A stretch of 64,000 nucleotides of DNA from Conchocele bisecta (Eukaryota; Mollusca; Bivalvia; Lucinida; Thyasiridae). The stretch spans positions 57,063,131-57,127,130 of the forward strand of contig CM055268.1 in NCBI GenBank assembly GCA_029237695.1, read 5' to 3'. The notes under the pieces were generated by a model. The model saw only the letters and a program-made list of their open reading frames with translations, was not told the origin of the DNA and made no database searches. A program made the position numbers and the translations under genes. Below are positions 21,215 to 31,914 of the stretch, in pieces; within the stretch, counting starts at the first letter, position 1, and each line of letters opens with the position of its first letter.

Positions 21215-22640
21215 CATGAAACATAGTCAATTATTTATTGTACATAGTTGACCATCCAAGACACGCTAAAACCCCTGTGGCTTGGCATAATATGTAACAA
21301 TCAGCAATGTATATGTTGATTGCGGACACCAATGGAAGCCATTGGTCCCGGTTTGCGAATCGGTGTACAACAACAACAACGTCGACCACTCCAAATTAAG
21401 TATTATTTGATATTTTCCTTAATATGCAATGGATTTTGATTTTATCATTTTTTTGCGAAGAATCGATATCCTTGTCGGTAGACACGGAAATCGATTCTTC
21501 ACAAAAACGACAGAAATTTGGGCGAAAATACAAAGACCACCAAATGCAGCTTAACAAGATGCGCCATATACTTCATCAAAATCCGTTACGTAATAACCCA
21601 ACAAATGGCTCATTTGTAAAACGTTACCCCACCCACCCATTTCCTTACAATATACAGTGGGGGTCAGTGTGTAATTAAGTGCACACACGAACGAACATAA
21701 CACCGTCTCAACACGATCTGCAAGAATGTGGACGGACGATTGCCTTGACGAATCAAATACGACGGTTTGGTGCTACATACACGATTGTGGTTTTACATTA
21801 CACCAACGTGATGTCGTGTGGCTTTTACACGGCATTGGTGCCGTTTTACACGATATTAAGGTGGTGTTACATGACACTAATATGGTGCCGCATCACACCA
21901 GCAACAATAAACCTGTGTCAATAAATAAAACAAGGACAAAAATGTATCCGTGTTCAAATCCAAATTTTCACAATTCTATCCCATCTATTTAATTCAAAGT
22001 GACTTAATTGAAAGTCAGCTGTATCTGTTTTTATTCTTCACACATTATGGTGCGCAAATATAAATCAGCGGGTTATAGCGAGACAAACAGTGAAACCTTG
22101 ACCTTGACAATTTCTGGGACAAACATAATTTCGTCACTACCGTTCCGAATATCAAGAACAAATTAATAGACACCACCATGCTCACAATATATTTATTTTC
22201 ATATAAAATCAAATTATAAAGTGTGGTCTACGGTATAATATGGCAAAACTGAGCACGAATTTAGCGTTTTGTTTCCTTTTGCGTTGGTATAAAATTAGGT
22301 TTTCCTATTATGTTAACATTATTTCGACGCGATCCTATAGTCGACATGACAATTTCTGAGATCAACACAACTTGTCATGTCTTTCAATTTCAAGCTGCAA
22401 GGATACTGTGAAGTGCATATTAACCATAATAATATGGTGAACATATTGATATTAATTTTAAAAGAAAAGCGTAATTTAATTTTCGAAACGTGATAAAATT
22501 TATTTTGGAATTACATTTCTATTACTGCAAACATTCCGCTCTGGCTGTTGATTTCTATTGGCCCGAATCAAAATTTTGTGAAAGTGATATTTATACCGGT
22601 GATAGCCATTTCTTTAAAACAAAACGGTTTACTTGTCTCA
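21215..22640. other. No gene seen
   Basis: Only short open frames without family features. A GGTTTGGTG/CATTGGTG-rich segment lies at 21760-21900 but shows no clear repeat unit. Confidence 0.45.
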
Positions 22641-22744
22641 CAGAGTGAGAAAGATGCATACCGGCCCGGAATATGTACCGTACCATGCCCATGCTCTACC
22701 GACCAAGCTAACCAGGCACAGATCATACACACTTCCTTCCCATA
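22641..22744 (-). mobile_element. tRNA-derived SINE copy, decayed
   Basis: Read on the minus strand this gives GTGCCTGGTTAGCTTGGTCG (A-box region), a degraded B box, then a GGCCGGTATGCATCTTTCTC tail shared with the better copy at 23345-23453. It is more diverged than that copy. Confidence 0.6.
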
Positions 22745-22975
22745 GTCAGTTGCGTACCGTGACATTCTTCCCCGCCAAACTTAAATTCGTCCTCGATTTC
22801 TATGTTTAATTTTGTCTCCGAATTCCATATGTTTGGGTACAATTTCAGGAGTATTTATCAGTGACGGTCCTTCGTTGGGCACCAATTGTCACTTGGGAGA
22901 AAAATGTCCACCCTGAATTCCATATTTGTGGAACATTTGGGAGATTCTTCATCTGTCACGACACCACGTTTGGAG

Positions 22976-23335
22976 TAGTTGCGGCAAATAACTCACTTAT
23001 CGTCCGAATGCAGAATATTCATTTATCGTCCGTACCCAGAGTTACGGTGCTCCATAGGTTTCTCCTGCAGAGTACCGAATCGGATCTCATTCGCGCTTTA
23101 GCTGTTAATTGTGACATATTTTTCTGTACTTATTCCACAGAAATGAATATCAGTATAATACTGACATTTCTTTCAATTGAAAACATACAGAAAATATGTC
23201 TCAATTAACAGCTGAAGTGCGAATCAGATGTGAGTTGGTACTTTGCAGGGGAAGCCTACGGAGAGCACCATAACTCTCGGTACGGACGATACAGGAGTAT
23301 TCTGCAGAGTTACTTCCCGCAACTACGTTGGGTGC
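22976..23335. repeat. Foldback element with about 150-bp inverted arms
   Basis: The left arm, about 22976-23125 (TATCGTCCGTACCCAGAGTT, GGTGCTCC, GCTGTTAATTG), pairs with the right arm, about 23190-23335 (CAATTAACAGCTGAAGTGCG, GAGCACCATAACTCTCGGTA). They are separated by about 65 bp. Arms are diverged by perhaps one base in seven. The SINE head starts immediately after the right arm. Confidence 0.7.
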
Positions 23336-23344
23336 TAAATAACA

Positions 23345-23453
23345 CAGGGTGAGAAAGATGCGCACCAGCCCGGAATCGAACCGGGGACCTCTGGTTTACC
23401 ACACCATCGCTCTATCTACTGAGCAAACCGGGCACAGATACACACTTCTTCAG
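23345..23453 (-). mobile_element. tRNA-derived SINE head
   Basis: On the minus strand the sequence reads GCCCGGTTTGCTCAGTAGAT (A box) and CCCGGTTCGATTCCGGG (T arm with perfect B box) at tRNA spacing. It can form a 5-bp T stem and a short anticodon stem. The 5' and 3' ends do not pair as an acceptor stem and a related copy lies nearby, so I call it a SINE head and not a functional tRNA. Confidence 0.75.
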
Positions 23454-24268
23454 TATAGTGATCACTTCATTCCACCAACAATTTACAAGCTAGAAGTTAT
23501 ACCAAATTATTAAAGTCGACGTCACAGATTATGCTCTTGGCGACATTAGTGGACACAAATTTGTCCATCAATTTGATCAAATAAACAACGGAATCTGACG
23601 GATAATACTACGACGGCGCATGGAAAACTTCATTATTTTGGTACTTGGAATCAAAATGGTGGAGAGTAAGATCAATATGTGAGGCGTTGACAGAACCTTT
23701 AACATTTTTGATCACGATAGCAGCTATAGGGATTGTTGGACAAATTTATTTAGAGAAACAAGAGATTACAACCTGCATTGGATAATATACTAAGTGACAT
23801 TTTGTTCATACACTAACATAGAGGATTACATTTGCGACATTGTTGGATTCTGGATTTGGCGGACAGGTGACGGAAATCGGAGCTGGATAAGAAACGACAG
23901 ACGTGATTCTGAATATGCGTGCTTGGTCTGTGGTTATTCTTCCAGATCATGTCATGCCTGTTTTCATTTCACGTCGTGTAAAAGCAGCACTATTGAATAA
24001 CTTTAATATTTTACAAGTGGTGTGGTGAGAATGAAAGTTCATTCAGCGTCTGATGTGTAACTGATGAATTAAGGTAAGTTATTTGTACATGCCGGAGCAT
24101 GCCAATATTGTTTTAGTAGAGTCCGCTTGCAGATAGCTCAACAGTGATCACAATGACGTCCAGGCGTGCACTGCATAATTTGTCCGGAGCACAGCTCGAA
24201 CACCCTTTGCAATATTTTCATGAAACGTAACGCATGCATAGGTCTCACGGGACAGTGCGGAGCTAGCG
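23454..24268. other. No gene seen
   Basis: A plus-strand open frame at 23794-24000 has a few cysteines (ACLVCGYSSRSCHACFHF) but no other support. No repeat structure was noticed. Confidence 0.45.
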
Positions 24269-24272
24269 TTAA

Positions 24273-25105
24273 AGGTACACGCCCACTCAGTAGGCACACA
24301 ATTGTCTTTATATCAGAGACATCATCGGAGACATTTTCTGACAAAATAAACATTAATTCACGTATTGTTTGGCATTATTATACATTTTATATCGGAAGAA
24401 AAGTTCCACACTGATATCAGGGGCGATAACCGTGTTTCCTTCAAATGTTAATGGACTATCTATTCTCTGTATTTATTTTTTTATGTGCAATGATCATACT
24501 TTATAATCTGTCGAAAATATTAATTTTTAAGGTGGCGCATCTCATTGCAATATAAATAATTAAAAAATATGCCTCATTTTCATATGAAAATATTCTGATA
24601 CCACCGCGCGTCACTATCAGTAAAATAAATATTACCAAATGATTATATCTGTATAGCGGGCACTCGTAATGCAGGGCCTGAAAATAGCACTGGTCCGAGG
24701 TCCTGGACCTGCAAATTTTAGAGTCTGACCTTTGTATTTTACAAGCATCCAGTCCGCCGGGCCTGTGATAAAGTTGAAATTGCTATCATCATTCAGTGGT
24801 GATGCTGAATCCATTCTGATTATCGTCTTTTAAGATAATTTATGGTGACTTATTCGAGTATTTACACATGTTGTGACGAGTCATTTCCCATAAAACAGAC
24901 ACATATTTCTACCGTTTTTGTTGCGATTATCCTGTCGGACCTTCCGAAAATTCCTTGGACTTTCACTTTTTTTCTTGTTAGGTCCCGGACATACTGGTAA
25001 AAGCTGCTATTTTCAGGCCCTGTAATTTTTAGTACTAGTGGAATAGTGACACAATTATACACTTATTTAATTCCCATAAAGAACATTTTGAGTGGGCATG
25101 CACCT
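24273..25105. mobile_element. TTAA-flanked MITE (AGGTACAYGCCCACT termini) with a nested insertion
   Basis: The left tip AGGTACACGCCCACTCA and right tip TGAGTGGGCATGCACCT are inverted, and TTAA lies on both sides (24269-24272, 25106-25109). A second copy without the insertion lies at 59812-60327 in opposite orientation, and a tipless relative at about 54340-54640. The TTAA target and short tips suggest piggyBac-superfamily mobilisation. It is interrupted at 24672-25022. Confidence 0.8.
24672..25022. mobile_element. MITE nested in the TTAA MITE (CAGGGCCTGAAAATAGC tips)
   Basis: CAGGGCCTGAAAATAGC at 24672 is the inverse of GCTATTTTCAGGCCCTG ending at 25022. CAGGG-type tips are common in hAT elements, but I could not establish an 8-bp target duplication. 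The related MITE at 59812-60327 lacks this segment at the matching place, which confirms insertion. Confidence 0.75.
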
Positions 25106-25109
25106 TTAA

Positions 25110-25814
25110 AAAGGGATTGGACAATTTTTGTCGCGTCCGCTTGTGGAGAGCGCGATATAGTCTGCACATTGACGTCCGTCAAAGCTAGACATAGTGATCA
25201 CAATCATGTCCGTGCATCCGTCCGTACGTGTGTCCCACTCATGCGGCCCTGTGCCCCAATGTCAAATTACTTTGAAAGTTGTGTTAAAGTTTTTACATAC
25301 CTTATTATATATCCACAACACTTACTCAGATTTGCTTCAAACTTCAAATAATTCTTTATTATCATCCGTATTTTCATTCTATAGCCCACCCATGCGACCC
25401 ATATGCCCAAGATCAAGGTCAAATGACTTTCAAATTGCAATATGAGGGTGACAATTCGTGGTAACAATAATGGTATCGGGGTGGTATACAGGACTATATA
25501 AATCAAGTTAGTATATATTCTTAGTACATGTATGCGAGTCGAGACTAACTAACATAGGCGAGTATGCGAGAAATAGGCAATACACAGGCGTGAAAAGCGA
25601 TGCTTCGCTGCCTGTTTTCATGGAAACCACGAGCTACCATGCAAAATGTTTAATTTTTATTACAGTCAAAATAAAGTTATTTGAAAATTTGGAAAGGGTC
25701 TCGACTAATCTAGAATGTTAATGTGATTGAACACATTCCAAACATGCACTCAAATATGTGACGTTCCATGCGAAAACATCCCTTATCGGTAAACGCGACG
25801 TAACGAGTTATAGA
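25110..25814. other. No gene seen
   Basis: Short open frames only, with no recognisable domain or repeat. Confidence 0.45.
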
Positions 25815-25949
25815 GAATACCAGGCTAGTGTCTTTTGATATCAGGTTTATCAGGGTACGCGTAGGATTTCCGAGGCTTGCCGAGGAATTCCTACCGTTTC
25901 CGAGCCGAGCCTGATAAACTTGATATCAAAATACACTAGCCTGGTATTC
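25815..25949. repeat. Near-perfect palindrome
   Basis: GAATACCAGGCTAGTGT followed by TTTGATATCA and GTTTATCAGG pairs with CCTGATAAAC, TGATATCAAAATACACTAG and CCTGGTATTC. The centre also pairs (GGATTTCCGAGGCTTGCCG...). It is a foldback structure of 135 bp, likely a MITE or an unstable hairpin. Confidence 0.8.
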
Positions 25950-25952
25950 TAT

Positions 25953-26203
25953 TTATCAGGTAACTTTTTATGCTCGAAAATGACCACATATGACGTCATT
26001 ATCAATTGACACAACGCGGACTTGTTTACGTTGCGTCATTACACTGACGTCATTCGGTAACGTCACGTGACGCCATCCGACCAATGGAACGTCATTTGTC
26101 TCTTCGTTATAACCCGGATGTTTGTATCAGGTCAATGGCTGATACAGCAATATGTTATCAGTCAGTGCGTATTCGGTCAATACGGGGCATGTTACCTGAT
26201 AAA
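25953..26203. mobile_element. Short inverted-repeat element (TTATCAGGTAAC tips)
   Basis: TTATCAGGTAAC at 25953-25964 is the inverse of GTTACCTGATAA ending at 26202. The roughly 250-bp interior has several TGACGTCA-like words and no open frame. It adjoins the preceding palindrome, whose inner arm also contains TTTATCAGG, so the two may be parts of one composite. Confidence 0.55.
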
Positions 26204-26437
26204 TGACGTTACAAAGACGGCGTAATTTTTTTATATTATATCAGGCTCATAGAAACAGCTGTGTAATTTGGATTTCAAAAAGTTTACATGACGTCACATT
26301 TGACGTCACACAATGTAACGTCAAAACGCGGGAAAACGCATTGTATAACTATTCATGCGCACATCACAATTCATTGATTATAATCGCAAAAATATACTAA
26401 ATGTACATACATATCCGCCGTGGAAGTGTAATAAATA

Positions 26438-26599
26438 GGATATTCCATCGTACATGTTTGAATAGCGGAAATAATACACTCGTGTCCGTCGGCGTCCGTG
26501 TAAGCAACTCGTTCTCTACGCTCACTCGTTGCTTACGCGGAAGCAGACGCACAGTCGTTTATTATTTCCCGCTATTCAAAATGTACGATTCAATATCCT
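26438..26599. repeat. Palindromic foldback element at the LINE relic border
   Basis: AGGATATTCCATCGTACATG and TTTGAATAGCGG..AATAATA (26438-26476) pair with 26559-26599. An inner hairpin, GTAAGCAACTCGTT/AACGAGTGAGC.., fills the middle, so nearly all 162 bp fold back. It ends immediately before the first recognisable LINE codons. Confidence 0.8.
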
Positions 26600-26600
26600 C

Positions 26601-28450
26601 TATATAATTACACCGGTACCAAAAAAAGACAAAAACAGTGTCTTTATTATCCATATCATTACTAAATGTAGATTATAAAATGGCTACAAAATATATTGCC
26701 AATAGATTAACAAAAGGTATCTCATCTATAATTGATGATTCGCAAACTGGTTTTATAAAGGGAAGATATATCGGAAAAAATATTAGACTTTTATTTGAAT
26801 CCATAGAATATTTGAATGAAACAAATGAACCAGAGTTGTTATTTTCTGCCGACTTTGAAAAAGCATTTGATAGTGTTGATAAATGGATTACCTTGTTTTA
26901 TACGGATGCAAAAAGCTGCGTATGCAACAATGGTCATCTCTCAGAATTTTTCGGCATAGGCCGCGGAGTACGTCATGGCTGTCCCCTATCCCCATATCTT
27001 TTCATAATAGCAATTGAAATATTATCAAAATGCATTCAAAATAATGCGGATATAAAGGGAGTGAAAATATACAAGTAAAATATTAAAAACACTATGTTCG
27101 CAGATGACGAACCTTTTCTTACTGACGGTTCAGAGCTATCACTTACAAAGCTTGTAGAGACTATAGATGAATTTTCCAAAAGTACAGGACTGCTGTTAAA
27201 TATAATAAAAAGTCGAGAATTCTTAGAGTAGGATCCTTAAGACAATCGTCTATACATTACTTGCCCAATAAAACATTTGCATGGACTTCAGATAAAGCAC
27301 CAACGCTAGGAATTACGTTTTCAAATAGTGCAAATTTGATCCACCAGTACAATACTGATCCGAAGATAAAATAATTTGAAAATTGTTTAAACAAATGGAA
27401 ACACAGATATCTAACATTGATAGGAAAAATAAACGTACTGAAAACATTCGCTATTCCAAAATTAATATATCCATTAACAGTTATTCAAACACCTTCAGAG
27501 AATATTATAAAACATTCAAGAAAAATTTATGACTTTTTATGGGATTCTAAACCAGATAAAATAAAACGAGAGACAATAACAAAAAGTTATGAAAATGGTG
27601 TATTAAATATGGTTGACATAGACTGTTTTATAACCTCCTTAAAAGCAAATTGGGTTAAACGACTATGTGATGAGAAAAATACCGGTATATGGAAACATAT
27701 ATACATAGAACAATTTAAAGAGGTATGGTGTAACTTTTATCTTTGAATGCAATATTAAGGACGATGATGTAAAACATATTCACCCACACAAATTTATAAA
27801 CAATATACTTAGGGCGTGGTCGAAAATAAACTTCTCAGAACAAAATAATATTATATAAAAAGAGATAATATGGAACAACGCAAATATTAAACACGTATCG
27901 CAAACATTGAACATCTTTACTATTTCAGGATAAAACAGTTTTATAGATTCCAAGATTTTGTTGATCTATATTCTATTAGAAGTACAGATTTTTTTAAAAA
28001 TACTACACTTTAATAAGATGCATATCGACACGACGGGTTGAACAAATGAAAACAGAACATATTAATACAGCACAAAATAAACAAATGTTGCTAGATAAAA
28101 TAAAAAGTAGTAAATCTACAAATAAAAATTACATAACAATCAATGGGAAAAAATGAAGACCGAACCCATCAAATCAGAACAAAAATGGGCCAATGTTTTT
28201 TTCCAGACGAAACTCTTAGCTGGAAACAAATATATTTAAATACTGTACAAAGCACAATAGATAGAAGACTTAGGAGTTTCCAGTACAAATATAAGAATTA
28301 TAGGAACCAATACACATATGGCCAGATGTAATATAGTAGAATCAAGTATCTGTGATTTATGTAACGTGCAAATAGAAACATTCAATCATCTCTTTTGGGA
28401 ATGTACTGTGATTCAAAGTTTTTGGTCACAAATTAGCAGGTTTTCAACAA
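26601..28450 (+). pseudogene. L1/Tx1-like LINE relic (reverse transcriptase part)
   Basis: Broken frames encode pieces of a LINE ORF2: TPVPKKDKN, YKMATKYIANRLTKGISSII, SADFEKAFDSVDK (RT motif A region), GRGVRHGCPLSPYLFI (motif B), MFADDEPFLTDGSE (motif C, about 27096), then the RT thumb and C-terminal region (KTFAIPKLIYPLTV, YDFLWDSKPDKI, LFWECTVIQSFWS). Sequence between AFDSVDK and WITLFY is missing by comparison with the family. Several stops and frameshifts occur, so it is not functional. No 5' endonuclease is present, since the element is cut at the palindrome on its left. A close relative is at 31915-34175. Confidence 0.8.
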
Positions 28451-28454
28451 ACAA

Positions 28455-28660
28455 AGGTATCCCTCAGAAATAAAAAAATCTTCTTTCGGCAAACCAAATA
28501 AAAACTGTACTCTATCCGGAATACCACCACTGGCTGGAGCTACCTTGGCCAACCCGAGCCCCACCAGCCACTCGCCGCTGACAGGAGCATCCGGACAGAC
28601 ATTGACAATTTCCACATGGACATCAATTACGTCTACACTAGCTAACGTATATGAACTCAC
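28455..28660 (-). other. Exon-like GC-richer insert in the LINE tail, identity uncertain
   Basis: The minus-strand frame VDVIDVHVEIVNVCPDAP, then GEWLVGLGLAKVAPA looks more like an ordinary protein than its surroundings do and is more GC-rich. It is preceded by TTATTTATAG, a possible splice acceptor, and AAGGTAGCTCC could be a donor. A weak resemblance to Tudor-domain edges (WLV..GLAK) is only an impression. It could be a captured exon, or chance. Confidence 0.25.
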
Positions 28661-29261
28661 ATACTATAAATAACACAACCGACGCAGTTATAGAATATTT
28701 TGTTATATACTAATATATCGTAATTGTATATGTTCCATGTCACATATAATTTCACGGAAACATGTTTTTCTTTTCTCTGATGTCATGAGCCCGAATGTGT
28801 TTAATTTCCAAAGGCAATCACTGACTTTTAAAACATGGAGTTATGTTTTTGTTTCACAGTAAATGAAATCAATTTAAATGTACCAACACTACATGTAGAG
28901 AAACACCGCCTCTTTTAAAATGTTTCTGTTTCTGTCCTCATCTTTCTGTGACCGTCGTTTGTGAGCGTGTGTGTTTAAATACAATAGCAAGAGAGCACAC
29001 CTACATGTAACGTAAAATTGAACAATACGCCAACAGCATTATACATAAACGTAAACTGCGCACCATAGATATTAAAATTGTAATACACCGACTGTACGTT
29101 TCCAGACTTTACAATGTAGTTATCTAGCACAGAACGTGCTAATCGATTATAAATATGAGAAAATCACCATATGTACACATTAGGTATGCTTGCTTAACTT
29201 TCGATTTCGACAGATTAAGCATTCTGAACAATGAGCTGTTTTTTTGCATCAGGATTGTATA
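28661..29261. other. No gene seen
   Basis: AT-rich non-coding sequence up to the Tc1 element. Confidence 0.5.
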
Positions 29262-30771
29262 CTGAAGAGCTTTAGGAACGCAACACCTATATGTTGCGAT
29301 ATTTTATAATATATATGAAATTCATCAATTTTATGATTACCCATATTCATTATTTTCCACACTACACACGGCAAACCGGTTCTCCCACTTGTCCGCTGTT
29401 TCAATAGCCCGCATTAGCAGCACGTGCACGAATGCTTTTGTGGCGTGGCTTGCCCGTGCAATTTAATTTCGCTAGTAAATCAGTGTGTATATGATATCCT
29501 TGTGGTCGGGGCTAACAATTTTGCCAGGAATTTGTAAGTTTAGACCTGTCTTGAAGATGCCGCGTCTCGATTCCGATTCCAGGAACCAAATTATCGGCAT
29601 GTTGCAGTCTGGCATAAGTCAACGTGATGCTGCGAGACGCTTTAACGTCAATGTTTCGACAATTTCTCGACTCAATCAGAGATTTTTAGTGACAGGCAGC
29701 ACCAAGGACCGTCCTAGACCAGGCCAACCGCGAGTGACGACGCAACGGCAGGACGTATTCATACGTCAACGTCATCTGCGGAATCGCTTTGTTACGGCAG
29801 TTTCAACCGGTAGAACCGTCGTTGGGAGACACGGAAGGAACATTAGTCGTTTCACTGTCAGCAGGAGACTCAAACAACTTGGAATTCGGTGTCGGAGACC
29901 ATACAAGGGCCAGATATTGACGAGACGTCACCGACTGATTAGACGTCGCTGGGCTGAACATAAACTGAACGTACAACGTCAAAACTGGGATAAAGTGGTT
30001 TTCTCGGATGAGTCGCGCTTCGCCTTGAGTTTTGCTGATGGCCGAACACGAATATACCGTCGAAAGAACGAACGGTTTGCCGACAACTGTGTGATCGAAC
30101 GTAACCGATTTGGCGGCGGAAGCGTCATGGTTTGGGGTGCCATAAATAGTGGATTTCGTTCTGAGTTGATCATTGTGAATGGAACTCTCACTGCCCGACG
30201 CTACATTGACGAGATTCTCAATCCAGTCGTGATTCCACTCCTTCGACGTCATGGCCGCAATCAACGCCTGACGATGCAACAGGATAACGCTCGCGCTCAT
30301 TCTGCAAGATTGACCCAGGACTTTCTCAGAGACAGTCGTATTGATGTGATGGACTGGCCAGCCGTTTCCCCCGACTTAAACCCGATAGAGCACGTATGGG
30401 ATTAACTGGGGAGAAAGTTACGTCAACGTCAGAACCAACCAGTAAACGTCAGACAGTTGGGTGCCGCATTGAAGGAGGAGTGGAACAACATCCCCCGACG
30501 TACCATTCGACGTCTGACAGGATCCATGAGGGAGCGTCTTCGTGCTGTGATTGAAACACGTGGTGGACACAATCGCTATTAAAAGGTGAGTGAAATGTGC
30601 TGACCCCTGCCTCGTTCAGTGGACGTTTTAAGCGACAAGATGATAGTTGAGCAACTTTGGCTCTAGTTGACATTCTTCGTAAATGAGGAATGTTTGATTT
30701 GCAAAAAAACGCATTAAAATGTAAAGATATGTACCTACATATATAGGTGTTGCGTTTCTAAAGCTCATCAG
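29262..30771 (+). mobile_element. Tc1/mariner-type transposon, nearly intact
   Basis: The inverted ends CTGAAGAGCTTTAGGAACGC and GCGTTTCTAAAGCTCATCAG are flanked by TA on both sides (29260-29261, 30772-30773). The 1510-bp element encodes one transposase. Inverted repeats reach at least as far as CAACACCTATATG. TA target sites and the DD34E-type transposase are characteristic of Tc1 elements. Confidence 0.9.
29557..30582 (+). pseudogene. Tc1-like transposase, one premature stop
   Basis: It starts MPRLDSDSRNQ with a helix-turn-helix region (ISQRDAARRFNVNVSTISRL), then a second DNA-binding part with RPRPGQPRV (a GRPR-like linker). The catalytic domain follows, with VFSDESRF (first Asp), QQDNARAH (second Asp) and SPDLNPIEHVWD (catalytic Glu). 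The normal length would be 341 residues, ending GGHNRY at 30582. A TAA at 30403-30405 directly after HVWD cuts it at 282 residues. The frame reopens at once (LGRKLRQ), so a single nonsense change disables an otherwise intact gene. ATG 29557 was preferred over the upstream in-frame ATG at 29485 because family proteins start here. Confidence 0.88.
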
Positions 30772-30773
30772 TA

Positions 30774-31910
30774 TATATTATCGAAACCTCATGATTACGG
30801 AAAAACAGTAATAATTATTTTAGCGTTTAGACATAATAAGTACTAATATAATGACATCCGGGTCTTTACTTTCGCTTTTCTTTCGCCAAAGACCACGGCT
30901 GTCAGTGAATTTGTTTAAATAAAACATGTAATCTGTCCTGACTCGAAAGGTTTACGTACAGGTTATTATGTACCAGATATATCGTACATCATCATGTACG
31001 TATGTTAGCTGACAGTGGCAAAAGTGGACATGCGACATGCGAGATCAGTGTACAACCTGATCCACTACATACGTTCCGTGTTGAATGTGTCTGTATTCTA
31101 TACTGGTAACGATCTATATGAATGCGAGGCGAACAATATAGACCACGACCAGATTGCGTATTTAGCACGGAATGATAGGCCTATGTTGGGCGCTGTATCT
31201 CTTTTGGCATCTAGACGATTAATGTAGGTTTTATGAACTGCGTGAATACTGAAACTTTAAAGAAATTGACACGTCACCTTTCTTTCCCAGTATCTGAGTT
31301 CATTTTTCATTACTCCAAATACTTTTGTGTCAGTTGCCCAATACTGCTTTTTCTCGTGCCACGTATATATAACAGGCTAAATAAACATGTACAAACTGCA
31401 TCATTATCATGATTATGGTCGATGAATACATATGTAGTGCACCGTGACGTATTGGCTGGTGTGTGACCTCGAGCGCGGACAGTATAGATAATGGTTAGAA
31501 AGCGCATGTGTTCATGCTGATTAGTCCGCACTGTTTTCCACGAATAAATGAAATAGTTCGTTCGATGAGGTTACTTGTTTATGTAAGATTACTAGCTTGA
31601 GTCACCGGAGGATCTCTACTGGTCAGCACTTAGTTGAGCACCCACGATAACAGTAACAATGGACCTGCACACCATTTGCTAAGCGTAAGGGTAATGTTAC
31701 CATAACGGTATGTATGCGCTAGCCGAGTACTACACATATTGTTAATGTATTTTATTCCATGTCATAGTAGTCTGTACATGTATACCAATATAAATTGAAA
31801 CGAATTATTGTTCACATTAATACATTTTATTCGATTAAAGCAGTAGTCTATGTCAGATGATGAGCGCACAGGCTAAGTAGGCACTACACTGTTCTGCGGT
31901 ATACGACTAT
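30774..31910. other. No gene seen
   Basis: Only short open frames are present, none with a recognisable domain. No repeat structure was noticed. Confidence 0.5.
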
Positions 31911-31914
31911 TTAC

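Noticed and set aside
23345..23453. Functional tRNA gene
   Set aside because: A and B boxes are good, but the acceptor stem does not pair and a related decayed copy is nearby, so a SINE head is more likely.
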